Below are positions 13,554-22,008 of a DNA stretch of 39,078 nucleotides, piece by piece. The DNA lies in NCBI RefSeq assembly GCF_011045035.1, contig NZ_JAALAA010000033.1, positions 1-39,078 of the forward strand. The letters run 5' to 3'. Every line of letters begins with the position of its first letter. Positions within the stretch are counted from its first letter, which is position 1. A program made the position numbers and the translations under genes. Under the pieces are notes generated by a model. That model made no database searches. It was given only the letters and a program-made list of their open reading frames with translations, and had not been told where the DNA came from. The DNA is from Nocardioides turkmenicus. Its GTDB lineage: Bacteria > Actinomycetota > Actinomycetes > Propionibacteriales > Nocardioidaceae.

Positions 13554-14218
13554 TCAGGGTGCTGCTGGCCGACGACGAGGCGATGGTGCGGGCCGGCGTA
13601 CGCGCGATCCTGGAGACCGACGAGGCGATCGAGGTGGTCGCCGAGGCCGCCGACGGGCGCGAGGCGGTCGAGGCGGCCCAGCGCCACCGGCCCGACGTGG
13701 CGCTGCTCGACGTCAGGATGCCGCGGATGGACGGGCTGGCCGCGGCTGCCGAGATCGCCCGGACCGCTCCGGAGACCGCGCGGGTCATCCTGACCACCTT
13801 CTCCGAGGACGCCTACATCGCCCGCGCGCTCGGCGACGGGGCGAGCGGGTTCCTGCTCAAGTCCGGCGACCCGCGCGAGCTGCTCGCGGGCGTGCACGCG
13901 GTCGCCGACGGCGCCGCCTTCCTCTCCCCGCGGGTCGCCCAGCGGGTCATCGCCGAGCTCGGCGCCGGAGCCGGCGACCGGATGTCGCGGGCCGCCGAGG
14001 CCCGGGCCAAGATCGCCACCCTCACCGACCGCGAGCGCGACGTGATGGCGCTGGTCGGAGCCGGGTTCTCCAACGCCGAGATCGGTCGCCGGCTCCATCT
14101 CGTGGAGGGGACCGTGAAGGCCTATCTGAGCAGCGCCTTCGGTCGTCTCGGCGTACGCAACCGGGTGCAGGCAGCGGTCCTCGCCCACGAGGCAGGGCTC
14201 GTGAGCGAGGACCGCTAG
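13550..14218 (+). CDS. NarL/DesR-type response regulator
   Basis: A 222-residue regulator. The receiver has the DDE acidic pocket (8-10), phosphoacceptor Asp54 (VALLDVRMPRMDG), Thr82/Thr83 and Lys104 (GFLLKSGDP). The LuxR-type helix-turn-helix is at about 158-212 (LTDRERDVMALVGAGFSNAEIGRRLHLVEGTVKAYLSS). GTG 13550 overlaps the kinase stop. The convergent ABC transporter ends 20 bases away. A shared operator-like sequence before this operon and before the transporter suggests that it controls both, a common design for actinobacterial drug or lipid stress exporters. Confidence 0.93.
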   Translation: MIRVLLADDEAMVRAGVRAILETDEAIEVVAEAADGREAVEAAQRHRPDVALLDVRMPRMDGLAAAAEIARTAPETARVILTTFSEDAYIARALGDGASGFLLKSGDPRELLAGVHAVADGAAFLSPRVAQRVIAELGAGAGDRMSRAAEARAKIATLTDRERDVMALVGAGFSNAEIGRRLHLVEGTVKAYLSSAFGRLGVRNRVQAAVLAHEAGLVSEDR

Positions 14219-14237
14219 AAGCGTTCGGGCAGACAGA

Positions 14238-15014
14238 TCAGGCGTCCCGGCGCCGGAACACCAGGTAGCCCGCCAGCAGCGTTACCACCGACCATCCGGC
14301 GAGCAGCCCGAGGCCGCCGTCGGCGTCGTAGGGGAGTCCGTCGGAGAGCCCGAACAGGGTCGCGATCCCGATGCCGAGGTACTCCGTGCCCGCCGTCCCC
14401 GGCAGGTAGTAGGACACGTCCGTCATCAGGTCCATCCCGCTCATCATCAGCACCATCGGCAGCAGGAAGAGCGCCAGGAAGGCCACGACCAACGCTCCCG
14501 CGGTGCTGCGCAGACCGACTGCCAGCCCGATGGCCAGCGCGACCACCACGCCCATGTAGACGCTGACCTTGCCCGCAACCGTGGCCACCGAGGAGACGTC
14601 GAAGACGCCGTAGTCGCCCGCGGTCAGGTAGCCGAGACCGGCTCCCAGCAGCGCCAGGAGCGCGCCGGCGACCAGCGCGACCACCTCGACGACGACGAGC
14701 TTCGCGACCAGCACCCGGCCGCGTCGTGGCTCGCACTGCAGCGTCGTACGCATGCTGCCCGAGGCGTACTCCGAGGTCACCGTCAGCAGGGCCAGCGCGA
14801 TAAGCGCGAACTGGGTGAACAGCAGCCCCGCGGTGGCGACCTCCTCGACGTGGAGCAATTGGTCGGCGTGGGACAGGTCCGGGTTCGGCTCGGCCGCGTC
14901 GAAGCCCAGCGGGACCGAGTAGAGCGCCATCAGTGCGGCGGCGCCGATCAGGCACCACCAGGTCGAACGGACCGACCAGAGCTTGGTCCATTCCGATGCG
15001 ATCGTCGCGAGCAT
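14238..15014 (-). CDS. ABC-2 transporter permease
   Basis: Encodes 258 residues with six predicted membrane helices. It starts MLATIASEWTKLWSVRSTWW, the usual N terminus of actinobacterial ABC-2 permeases, and carries the LTVTSEYASGSMRTTL coupling segment. It ends with VVTLLAGYLVFRRRDA. ATG 15014 overlaps the ATPase stop by one base (TGATG), with GGAGG just upstream in the ATPase coding sequence. The substrate is unknown; relatives export antibiotics or lipids. It faces the two-component system tail to tail. Confidence 0.88.
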   Translation of the reverse strand: MLATIASEWTKLWSVRSTWWCLIGAAALMALYSVPLGFDAAEPNPDLSHADQLLHVEEVATAGLLFTQFALIALALLTVTSEYASGSMRTTLQCEPRRGRVLVAKLVVVEVVALVAGALLALLGAGLGYLTAGDYGVFDVSSVATVAGKVSVYMGVVVALAIGLAVGLRSTAGALVVAFLALFLLPMVLMMSGMDLMTDVSYYLPGTAGTEYLGIGIATLFGLSDGLPYDADGGLGLLAGWSVVTLLAGYLVFRRRDA

Positions 15015-15739
15015 CAGGCCACCTCCGTCCCGGTGTACTCCACCGATCCGGCGGTCAGCCGGAAGTACGCCTCCTCCAGCGAGGAGTGCCCGGCGACGAA
15101 CGAGGCCATCGAGGCGTCCGCGAGCAGCCGCCCGCGCCCCAGCACGACCAGGTGGTCGGCGGTCTGCTGCATCTCGCTCATCAGGTGGCTGGAGACGAGG
15201 ACCGTACGCCCCTCCGCGGCGAGCGACCTCAGCAGCGTCCGGATCCACATCACCCCGTCGGGATCGAGCCCGTTGACCGGCTCGTCGAAGAGCATCACCC
15301 TCGGGTCGCCGAGCAGCACGCCCGCGATCCCGAGCCGCTGACTCATCCCGAGCGAGAGGTTCCCCGCCCGGCGCCGGGCGACCCCGGTCAGGCCGACCCG
15401 CTCGAGCACCTCGTCGACCCGGTCCACCGGGATCGAGTTGCTCCGCGCCATCGCCACCAGATGCGTACGCACCCTCCGTCCCGGGTGCACGGCACGAGCG
15501 TCCAGCAGCGCACCGACCTCGCGCAGCGGACGCCGCAGCGAGACATAGGGGCGGCCGTCGATGGTGGCAGTGCCGGACGTCGGCCGGTCCAGGCCGAGGA
15601 TCATCCGCATGGTGGTCGACTTCCCGGCGCCGTTGGGGCCGAGGAACCCGGTGACCCGGCCGGGCTCGATCTGCACGGTGAGATCGTCGACCGCGGTGGT
15701 CGCGCCGTATCTCTTGGTCAGGTGGTCCACAGTGATCAT
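15014..15739 (-). CDS. ABC transporter ATP-binding protein
   Basis: A 241-residue ATPase with Walker A GPNGAGKST, the Q-loop region, a signature variant LSLGMSQRLG (instead of LSGGQ, frequent in this drug-export subfamily), Walker B VMLFDEPVNGLDPDG and the switch His in LVSSHLMSEM. It pairs with the permease to form a two-subunit exporter. ATG 15739 has a -10-like TAGGTT 6 bases upstream, so it is probably leaderless. The operator-like repeat at 15796-15813 is centred at -65.5, about two helical turns further out than its counterpart at 12371-12388. Confidence 0.92.
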   Translation of the reverse strand: MITVDHLTKRYGATTAVDDLTVQIEPGRVTGFLGPNGAGKSTTMRMILGLDRPTSGTATIDGRPYVSLRRPLREVGALLDARAVHPGRRVRTHLVAMARSNSIPVDRVDEVLERVGLTGVARRRAGNLSLGMSQRLGIAGVLLGDPRVMLFDEPVNGLDPDGVMWIRTLLRSLAAEGRTVLVSSHLMSEMQQTADHLVVLGRGRLLADASMASFVAGHSSLEEAYFRLTAGSVEYTGTEVA

Positions 15740-15745
15740 GCCTCG

Positions 15746-15751
15746 AACCTA
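15746..15751 (-). promoter_or_regulatory. -10 box TAGGTT, leaderless promoter of ABC transporter
   Basis: On the minus strand TAGGTT is followed by 6 bases and ATG 15739. The expected -35 position is poor (CTGTGC), consistent with activation from the upstream operator. Confidence 0.45.
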
Positions 15752-15787
15752 GGGACGTACGCGGCCGGGCACAGCAGACGTTAAGCA

Positions 15788-15821
15788 GCCGTCCCTACCG
15801 ACGAAAGTCAGTAGGGACGGC
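15788..15821 (-). terminator. Hairpin after LCP gene, with operator copy in its loop
   Basis: Arms GCCGTCCCTAC (15788-15798) and GTAGGGACGGC (15811-15821) pair perfectly around a 12-base loop, 15 bases past the stop of the LCP gene. Read on the minus strand it is a terminator without a strong T-tract. Its centre (15796-15813, TACCGACGAAAGTCAGTA) is the second copy of the operator-like sequence found at 12371-12388. Termination of one gene and control of the next may therefore share one site. Confidence 0.6.
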
Positions 15822-15836
15822 CGCGGATGCTTCGGA

Positions 15837-17162
15837 CTACTCGGGCAGACCCGTCGGCGTGCAGATGTCCGCCGGGATCTGGTCGACGGTGTCCTCCTTG
15901 ATGTGACCGAACATCGTGAGCGCGTCGTCCTTGCGCCAGTGGACCGCGAAGTCCCTGATCGGCACGCCACAGGTCATCGCCGAGCCGCCGGCGAGCGCCT
16001 TGAACGCCCACAGGAACTTCGCGCCCCCGATGACGCTCATGCCCTCGCCGACCTTGAGTCCCGCCGCGCCCTCGCCCATCTCGGCGAGCCTGAACGGGTT
16101 CAGCAGCGTGCCCGGGCTGGTGGCCTTCTTGCCGATCGCGGAGATGACCTCGGTCTGGTTGGCGCCACGACCGAGGTCGCCGTCCTCGGCGGCGTAACGG
16201 GAGCGGGAGTAGGCGAGGGCGGTCACGCCGTCGGCCTCCTGGCAGCCCTTCTTGACGTCCAGTCCGGCCTTGGGGTCCTTCATGTCCTTCTTCGGGCAGA
16301 TCTCGATGCCGCCCACGCCGTCGACGAGCCGGGCCAGGCCGCCCATGCCGATCTCGACGTAGCCGTCGATGCGCACGCCGGTGTTCTGCTCGATCGTCTG
16401 CACCAGGAGCTCGGGGCCGCCGTAGGCGAAGGCCGCGTTGATCTTGGTCTCACCGTGACCCGGGATCGGCACGATGGAGTCACGGGGGAGGGTCACCACG
16501 ATCGTCTTGCCCGCACCGGTGTGCAGGAGCTTGATGGTGTCGGTGCGGCTGCCTGCGGCGTCGCCGGTGGAGAGCTTCTTCTTCTCCTCGGCGGTCAGGC
16601 CCTCGCGGGAGTCGCTGGCGACGATGAGGTACGTCGTGCCGGGCTGGTCCGCCGGCCGCTCGCCCGCGGTGGGCTCGTAGGGGACCTTGTCGACCTTGTT
16701 CCACGCCGAGATGCCGATCCAGGCCACCGAGCCGACCAGGATCAGGATCGGGATCATCACGATGATGACGAACTTGCGGAACGGGTGGCGCTTCTTGGGC
16801 CGCGGCTGGCGGCCCCCGCGACCACCGTAACCGTCGCCCGGCCCGCCGTAGCCACCGCCGCCGTTGCCGCCGTACTCGCTCGGCTGGCTCCAGCCCTGGT
16901 TGTAGCCCTGGTCATAGCCCTGGTTGCCGTAACCGCCCTGTCCGGGCGTGGGCGCGATCTCCCCCGGCTGGGGCAGCGGCCGGTCATAGCCGCCGCGCGG
17001 CGGCGCCGGGGGCGGCGAGCCGGCAGAAGGCCGACGGATGGTCGGCATGACGTTGGTGGGCTCCGGACCCGGGTTCTGGGCAGGCTGGCCACCGCCGTAC
17101 GCCCAGCCGTACTGCTGCGACCGGGGATCGTTCGGGTTGCCAGGGTTGCGGGGGTTTGGCAT
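15837..17162 (-). CDS. LytR-CpsA-Psr family cell-wall glycopolymer ligase
   Basis: A 441-residue type II membrane protein. Residues 1-120 are disordered and rich in Gly, Pro, Gln and Tyr, with GYDQGYNQGW-like repeats. After a basic stretch (RPKKRHPFRK) comes one membrane helix (about 131-153). The LCP domain (about 175-370) follows outside the cell: YLIVASDSREG, AAGSRTDTIKLLH (Arg/Asp at the pyrophosphate site), VVTLPRDSIVPIPGHGETKINAAFAYGG and YVEIGMGGLARLVDGVGGIEI, then ALAYSRSRY. Family role: transfer of lipid-linked glycopolymers to peptidoglycan. ATG 17162 has TACGTT 7 bases upstream (17170-17175), so it may be leaderless. It is divergent from a second LCP gene and close to the galactan genes, its probable substrate source. 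Confidence 0.92.
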   Translation of the reverse strand: MPNPRNPGNPNDPRSQQYGWAYGGGQPAQNPGPEPTNVMPTIRRPSAGSPPPAPPRGGYDRPLPQPGEIAPTPGQGGYGNQGYDQGYNQGWSQPSEYGGNGGGGYGGPGDGYGGRGGRQPRPKKRHPFRKFVIIVMIPILILVGSVAWIGISAWNKVDKVPYEPTAGERPADQPGTTYLIVASDSREGLTAEEKKKLSTGDAAGSRTDTIKLLHTGAGKTIVVTLPRDSIVPIPGHGETKINAAFAYGGPELLVQTIEQNTGVRIDGYVEIGMGGLARLVDGVGGIEICPKKDMKDPKAGLDVKKGCQEADGVTALAYSRSRYAAEDGDLGRGANQTEVISAIGKKATSPGTLLNPFRLAEMGEGAAGLKVGEGMSVIGGAKFLWAFKALAGGSAMTCGVPIRDFAVHWRKDDALTMFGHIKEDTVDQIPADICTPTGLPE

Positions 17163-17323
17163 GCGCTCAAACGTACCGTGCCGCGCCGGTAGAGTTAGTC
17201 GGCGCGTCGTACCACCGTGTTACGTATGTGACTAGTGATACTGGCGGGGCAACCCATTTACCTGGTAACCCCCCTCGCCCGGTAAAACCTGCCCGTTCGA
17301 CGAGAACTGCCCCGAGGGACCTC

Positions 17324-18835
17324 ATGGCTGACCAGAACTACCGGCCCCAGCGTACGGCCGCCGAGCGCGCCTCCCGCGTGCGGTTTCGCCGTGCCATGGC
17401 GCTGTTGCTGATCACGCTGCTCCTGCCGGGGTCGGCCCAGCTCGTGGCCGGCAACCGCCGGGTCGGCCGGATCGCGATCTGGACCGTGATCGGCCTCGCG
17501 GTCACCGCCGGGCTGGTCTTCGCGATCTCGCTGGTCTGGCAGGGCCTGATCTTCCGGCTCGGCACCACGCCGTGGCTGCTGGGCCTGTTCCGGATCGCGC
17601 TCATCGGCGGCGGGATCGCCTGGGCGGCGCTCTTCATCGACGCCTGGCGGCTCGGCCGCCCGCTCGAGCTCGACCTCAAGCAGCGCCGGATCGTGGTCGC
17701 GATCAACGGCGCGCTGGCCTTCTCCGTGGCCGCGACCCTGATCTTCGGCGCCCACCTGGTCGGCGTCCACAAGGGCATGGTGGAGGCGATCTTCGCGGGT
17801 GCCGAGGCCGCCGAGGCCCACAACGGCCGCTTCAACATCCTGCTGGCCGGCGCCGACTCCGACGGCGGCAAGACCCGCTGGGGCCTGCGGCCCGACTCGC
17901 TCACGGTCGCCTCGATCGACGCGGTCACGGGTCGCACCGTCCTCATCGGCCTGCCCCGCAACATGCAGAACTTCACCTTCGACGACGGCTCCCCGATGGA
18001 CAAGGAGTTCCCGCGCGGCTTCGACTGCGATGGCTGCTACCTCAACGGCGTGAGCACCTGGGCCGGAGAGCACAAGGAGCTCTACAAGGGCGAGAAGGAC
18101 CCCGGCATGGCCGCCACCGTCGACGCGGTCGAGGGCATCACCGACCTGCAGATCAGCTACTACGCGATCGTCGACCTCAACGGCTTCCAGGAGATCGTCG
18201 ACGCCATCGGGGGAGTCACCATGAAGGTGCGCCAGCCGATCCCGGTCGGCATCCCCTCCGACAGCTTCTACACCCACATCCAGCCCGGCACCCGGAAGCT
18301 CGACGGCTGGGAGACCCTCTGGTACGCCCGGGCCCGCCACGACTCCGACGACTACTCCCGGATGGCCCGCCAGAAGTGCGTCCTGAACGCGATCCTGCAG
18401 CAGACCAGCCCGGCCGACGTCGTACGCCACTACCAGGACGTCGCGAAGGCGACCGGCTCCACGATCACCACGAGCGTGCCCCCGAGCGAGATCGAGCGCT
18501 TCTCCGCGCTGGCGCTGAAGGCGAAGTCGCAGAAGATCTCGACGCTCTCGCTGGTGCCGCCGCTGGTCAACACGGCCGACCCGGACATGTCCGACATCCA
18601 CGCTGAGGTCCGCAAGGCGGTGAAGAAGGCGACTCCGAAGATGGAGGAAGCCCTCAAACAGCAGAGCGCGTCGCCCAGCACCGGCGAGGACGGCGAGACC
18701 AAGGGTCCCGCCCCGAAGAACAAGACGAAGGCCTCCGGCGACTCCGACAAGGGTCCCGTCACCGGCGGCTCCCTGGGTTCGCGCAACAAGGGCTACCGGG
18801 CCAACGAGACCGACGATCTCGCCTCGGCCTGCTGA
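17324..18835 (+). CDS. LytR-CpsA-Psr family ligase with four membrane helices
   Basis: A 503-residue protein. Four hydrophobic helices (about 23-46, 48-73, 82-105 and 124-148) precede the LCP domain (about 160-390), where most family members have one. Domain motifs: FNILLAGADSDGG, GLRPDSLTVASID, VLIGLPRNMQNFTF, ISYYAIVDLNGFQEIVDAIGGVTMKV and LWYARARHDSDDYSRMARQ. The C-terminal 60 residues are Lys/Ser/Pro-rich, probably disordered. ATG 17324 has GAGGGAC in front. It is divergent from the first LCP gene, with 161 bases between. That gap contains TTACC/GGTAA repeats near 17259-17290 but no promoter I can name with confidence. It lies just upstream of the galactan cassette. Confidence 0.92.
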   Translation: MADQNYRPQRTAAERASRVRFRRAMALLLITLLLPGSAQLVAGNRRVGRIAIWTVIGLAVTAGLVFAISLVWQGLIFRLGTTPWLLGLFRIALIGGGIAWAALFIDAWRLGRPLELDLKQRRIVVAINGALAFSVAATLIFGAHLVGVHKGMVEAIFAGAEAAEAHNGRFNILLAGADSDGGKTRWGLRPDSLTVASIDAVTGRTVLIGLPRNMQNFTFDDGSPMDKEFPRGFDCDGCYLNGVSTWAGEHKELYKGEKDPGMAATVDAVEGITDLQISYYAIVDLNGFQEIVDAIGGVTMKVRQPIPVGIPSDSFYTHIQPGTRKLDGWETLWYARARHDSDDYSRMARQKCVLNAILQQTSPADVVRHYQDVAKATGSTITTSVPPSEIERFSALALKAKSQKISTLSLVPPLVNTADPDMSDIHAEVRKAVKKATPKMEEALKQQSASPSTGEDGETKGPAPKNKTKASGDSDKGPVTGGSLGSRNKGYRANETDDLASAC

Positions 18836-18845
18836 GCGTGCCGAG

Positions 18846-18861
18846 CGTGTTGAACAACGCG
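18846..18861 (+). terminator. Weak hairpin after LCP gene
   Basis: CGTGTTG-AA-CAACGCG pairs over seven positions including one G-T, ten bases after the LCP stop. No T-tract follows, so function is doubtful. Confidence 0.3.
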
Positions 18862-18915
18862 TTAACGAGGGGGCACCGCGACTCGCTGATTCCCGGGATA
18901 CCCCGCGGTCGCGGC

Positions 18916-18921
18916 TAGTCT
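18916..18921 (+). promoter_or_regulatory. -10 box TAGTCT, leaderless promoter of the galactan cassette
   Basis: TAGTCT, 6 bases, then GTG 18928. It would drive the first GlfT1-like gene. No clear -35 is visible. Confidence 0.5.
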
Positions 18922-18927
18922 GGAACC

Positions 18928-19863
18928 GTGCCAGGGAGCAATCGTGTCGCCGCGGTCGTGGTGACCTTCAACCGTCTCGAGCTGCTGCAGCGACTGCTGG
19001 AGCGGCTCGACGTGGTCGACGGGCTCGACGAGGTGATCGTCATCGACAACGCCTCCACCGACGGCACGTCGCAGTGGCTCGCCGAGCTCGACGGCGCCGA
19101 GGAGCCCGGTCAGCGGCAGGTGCCGGTGATCGCGCGCACCCTGGAGCGCAACAGCGGTGGCGCGGGCGGCTTCCACGACGGCCTGGAGCTGGCGATCGAG
19201 CGCGGCGCTGACCTGGTCTGGCTGATGGACGACGACGGCCTGCCCGACCCCGACTGCCTGGCGCTGCTGCTCAAGCAGACCGACCTCGACTTCTGGGGAC
19301 CGCTCGTCGTCGACGAGGACGACCCCGGCCGCCTGGTCTTCCCGATCCGGCTCCCGGGCCGCTCGAAGGTCGTGCACCGGCTCGCCGCCGTCGAGGCGGC
19401 CGCCACCGACGGGCTGATCAAGGACATCGTGATCCCGTTCAACGGGGTCCTGGTCACCCGCGACCTGGTGGAGCGGATCGGCTACCCCCGGGCGGAGTAC
19501 TTCATCTGGGGCGACGACCACGAATACCGCCTCCGGGCCGAGAAGGCCGGCGCCCGGATCGCGACGGTCGTGGGCGCTCAGGTGCGCCACCCGGCCGTGG
19601 GCGACCTCGGCACCCCGATGGCGTGGGGGAGGGCGACGTACAACCACACGCCCAGCGACCTGAAGCACTACTGCATGGCGCGCAACAACCTGCTCAACCT
19701 GCGCGACTACCGAGGGTGGCCCTTCGCTTTGGCTTTCGTGGCCAAGACTCTATGGTTCTACCTGCTCACCAAGCCGCAGCCGAAGCGAATCCGGCTCTCT
19801 GCGCAGGCATGGTGGGCGGCTGTCCGGGGGGACTTCAGTGGACACGAGAGGTTCCTTCGTTGA
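18928..19863 (+). CDS. GlfT1-like family 2 glycosyltransferase
   Basis: A 311-residue GT-A enzyme: AAVVVTFNRLELL, VIDNASTDGT (nucleotide site), RNSGGAGGFHDGL, LVWLMDDDGLPDPD (metal-binding DDD) and VIPFNGVLVTRDLVERIG, then FIWGDDHEYRLRAEKAGA. The NxGGAGGF stretch and the following RLVFPIR and FNG segments resemble mycobacterial GlfT1 (Rv3782), which adds the first galactofuranose residues to the lipid-linked primer. It heads a run of six same-strand genes with Glf, GlfT2 and Wzm/Wzt. That context supports a galactofuranosyltransferase, but a rhamnosyl or other transferase is possible. GTG 18928 appears leaderless. Confidence 0.88.
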   Translation: MPGSNRVAAVVVTFNRLELLQRLLERLDVVDGLDEVIVIDNASTDGTSQWLAELDGAEEPGQRQVPVIARTLERNSGGAGGFHDGLELAIERGADLVWLMDDDGLPDPDCLALLLKQTDLDFWGPLVVDEDDPGRLVFPIRLPGRSKVVHRLAAVEAAATDGLIKDIVIPFNGVLVTRDLVERIGYPRAEYFIWGDDHEYRLRAEKAGARIATVVGAQVRHPAVGDLGTPMAWGRATYNHTPSDLKHYCMARNNLLNLRDYRGWPFALAFVAKTLWFYLLTKPQPKRIRLSAQAWWAAVRGDFSGHERFLR

Positions 19864-20777
19864 GCACCACCCGTGAGACGGTCGCGATCGTCGTCGTCAC
19901 CTACAACCGCGCCGACATGCTGCGCGGGCTGCTCGACGGGCTCACCAAGCTCGACCAGCCCGCCGATGCCGTGATCGTCGTCAACAACGCCTCGACGGAC
20001 CACACCGCGCAGGTCCTCGCCGAGGCGGTCACGCCCAACCTCCAGATCATCGACAGCGCCGAGAACCTCGGTGGCGCCGGTGGCTTCCACCTCGGCACCA
20101 AGGCTGCCGTCGAGCAGGGCTGGGACCGTCTCTACCTGATCGACGACGACGTCGTCCCGGCCCACGACTGCCTCGAGGTGCTGCTCGCCCAGGACGAGGA
20201 CTGCCTCTTCTCGGTGCGCGAGGACCGCAACGGCAAGCTGATCGAGCTGGCCGCGCTGAAGTTCGACCTGCGCAACCCGCTCGCGATCAAGCCCAAGACC
20301 GCCGCGGTCATGGACACCTATCCGACCCGTGACGCCATGCCCGAGCGGGTCCCGGTGGAGAACGTCGCCTTCGAGGGCTTCATGATCCGCCGCACCGTCC
20401 TGGAGGAGATCGGTCTCCCCGACCCCTCCTACTTCATCTTCTACGACGACGTGGATCTCGCGATCCGCGCCCGTCGCGCCGGCCGCACCATCTGGGCCGT
20501 ACGCGACGCGGTGCTCGTGCGCCAGCTCGACTTCAGCCAGCAGCACGACCTGGCCGGCTGGAAGGGCTTCTACATGTACCGCAACCTCTTCGTCGTCCAC
20601 TTCCGCTACGGCGAGAACGTCCTCGTACGTCTCAAGCCCTGGCTCATCGCCGCGGCTGTGGTCCTCCTCAGCCCGTTGCGAGGCGGCAAGCACGAAGCCG
20701 TCAACGTGATCAAGGCCCTGCGCGCCGCGCGGGGCATGCGAACGCTGCCCAACCCAGCACCGTCCACCTCCTCCTGA
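19860..20777 (+). CDS. Second GlfT1-like family 2 glycosyltransferase
   Basis: Encodes 305 residues of the same fold as its neighbour: VAIVVVTYNRADML, VVNNASTDHT, ENLGGAGGFHLGTKAAVEQG, LYLIDDDVVPAHD, FEGFMIRRTVLEEIGLPDPSYFIFYDDVDLAIRARRAGR. It is a paralogue, not a duplicate copy: the DXD, NxGGAGG and acceptor segments are conserved, the rest is not. It starts at TTG 19860, overlapping the previous stop by 4 bases (TTGA), with AGAGG 8 bases upstream. I infer that it adds another early sugar of the galactan primer or linker. The C-terminal hydrophobic stretch (WLIAAAVVLLSPL) may bind the membrane. Confidence 0.85.
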   Translation: MSTTRETVAIVVVTYNRADMLRGLLDGLTKLDQPADAVIVVNNASTDHTAQVLAEAVTPNLQIIDSAENLGGAGGFHLGTKAAVEQGWDRLYLIDDDVVPAHDCLEVLLAQDEDCLFSVREDRNGKLIELAALKFDLRNPLAIKPKTAAVMDTYPTRDAMPERVPVENVAFEGFMIRRTVLEEIGLPDPSYFIFYDDVDLAIRARRAGRTIWAVRDAVLVRQLDFSQQHDLAGWKGFYMYRNLFVVHFRYGENVLVRLKPWLIAAAVVLLSPLRGGKHEAVNVIKALRAARGMRTLPNPAPSTSS

Positions 20778-20800
20778 CCGACCCCTTACCCACCGAGACC

Positions 20801-20806
20801 TAGACT
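20801..20806 (+). promoter_or_regulatory. -10 box TAGACT, leaderless internal promoter of glf
   Basis: TAGACT, 8 bases, then GTG 20815, in the only sizeable gap of the cassette (37 bases). It may give glf and downstream genes their own transcript. Confidence 0.45.
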
Positions 20807-20814
20807 GAGCGATC

Positions 20815-22008
20815 GTGTCCTTCCCTGAAACCACTCCTGACCTCGTCGTCGTCGGCTCCGGCCTGTTCGGCCTGACCATCGCCGAGCGCGCCGCGTCCCA
20901 GCTGGACAAGAAGGTGCTCATCATCGAGCGCCGTCCCCACATCGGAGGCAACGCATACTCCGAGTTCGACGAGGAGACCGGCATCGAGGTGCACAAGTAC
21001 GGCACCCACCTCTTCCACACCTCCAACGAGAAGGTGTGGGACTACGTGCGGAAGTTCACCGACTTCACCGACTACAAGCACAAGGTCTTCGGCAAGTACA
21101 AGGGGCAGGTCTACTCCCTGCCGATGAACCTGGCGCTGATCAACCAGTTCTTCGGGAAGTCGCACACGCCTGACGAGGCGCGCGCGCTGATCGCCGAGCA
21201 GGCCAGCGAGTTCAAGACCGAGGAGGCCCAGAACCTCGAGGAGAAGGCGATCTCCCTGATCGGCCGCCCGCTCTACGAGGCGTTCATCAAGGGCTACACC
21301 GCCAAGCAGTGGGAGAAGGACCCCAAGGAGCTGTCGCCGGACATCATCACGCGCCTCCCGGTCCGCTACACCTTCGACAACCGCTACTTCAACGACAAGT
21401 ACGAGGGCCTCCCGGTCGACGGCTACACCGCGTGGCTCGAGCGGATGGCCGACCACCCGAACATCACGGTGATGCTCGACACCGACTTCTTCACGGTGGT
21501 CGACGACTACAAGGGCAAGGTCCCGATCGTCTACACCGGCCCGGTCGACGAGTACTTCGGCTACTCCGCCGGCAAGCTCTCCTGGCGCACCGTGGACCTC
21601 GAGTCCGAGATCCTCGACGTCGACGACTACCAGGGCACCGGCGTGGTCAACGCCAACGACCCCGAGGTCCCGTTCACCCGTGAGCTGGAGTTCAAGCACC
21701 TCCACCCCGAGCGTGCCGACCGCTACAAGCCGGGCAAGACCGTCGTCGTGAGGGAGTACAGCCGCTTCGCCCAGGAGGGCGACGAGCCGTACTACCCGAT
21801 CAACACCGCCGATAACCGCGAGAAGATCCTGGTCTACCGCGACCTGGCCAAGAAGGAGCCGATGGTGCTCTTCGGTGGCCGCCTCGGCACCTACAAGTAC
21901 CTGGACATGCACATGGCGATCGCGTCCGCGCTCACCATGTTCGAGAACAAGCTCCGTCCCCACTTCGAGGACGGCACCCCGCTCACCTCCGGAGGCGTTG
22001 ACGAATGA
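20815..22008 (+). CDS. glf: UDP-galactopyranose mutase
   Basis: A 397-residue FAD enzyme that turns UDP-galactopyranose into UDP-galactofuranose in the cytoplasm, supplying all galactofuranosyltransferases. The dinucleotide fold VVVGSGLFGLTIAER is followed by RRPHIGGNAYSEFDEETGIEVHKYGTHLFHT, LPMNLALINQFFG, FIKGYTAKQWEKDPKEL and RLPVRYTFDNRYFNDKYEG. The C-terminal YYPIN and GGRLGTYKYLDMHMAI segments complete it. Length matches Rv3809c. GTG 20815 is preceded by TAGACT and 8 bases, a leaderless arrangement. Its stop overlaps glfT2 by 4 bases (ATGA). Confidence 0.97.
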   Translation: MSFPETTPDLVVVGSGLFGLTIAERAASQLDKKVLIIERRPHIGGNAYSEFDEETGIEVHKYGTHLFHTSNEKVWDYVRKFTDFTDYKHKVFGKYKGQVYSLPMNLALINQFFGKSHTPDEARALIAEQASEFKTEEAQNLEEKAISLIGRPLYEAFIKGYTAKQWEKDPKELSPDIITRLPVRYTFDNRYFNDKYEGLPVDGYTAWLERMADHPNITVMLDTDFFTVVDDYKGKVPIVYTGPVDEYFGYSAGKLSWRTVDLESEILDVDDYQGTGVVNANDPEVPFTRELEFKHLHPERADRYKPGKTVVVREYSRFAQEGDEPYYPINTADNREKILVYRDLAKKEPMVLFGGRLGTYKYLDMHMAIASALTMFENKLRPHFEDGTPLTSGGVDE

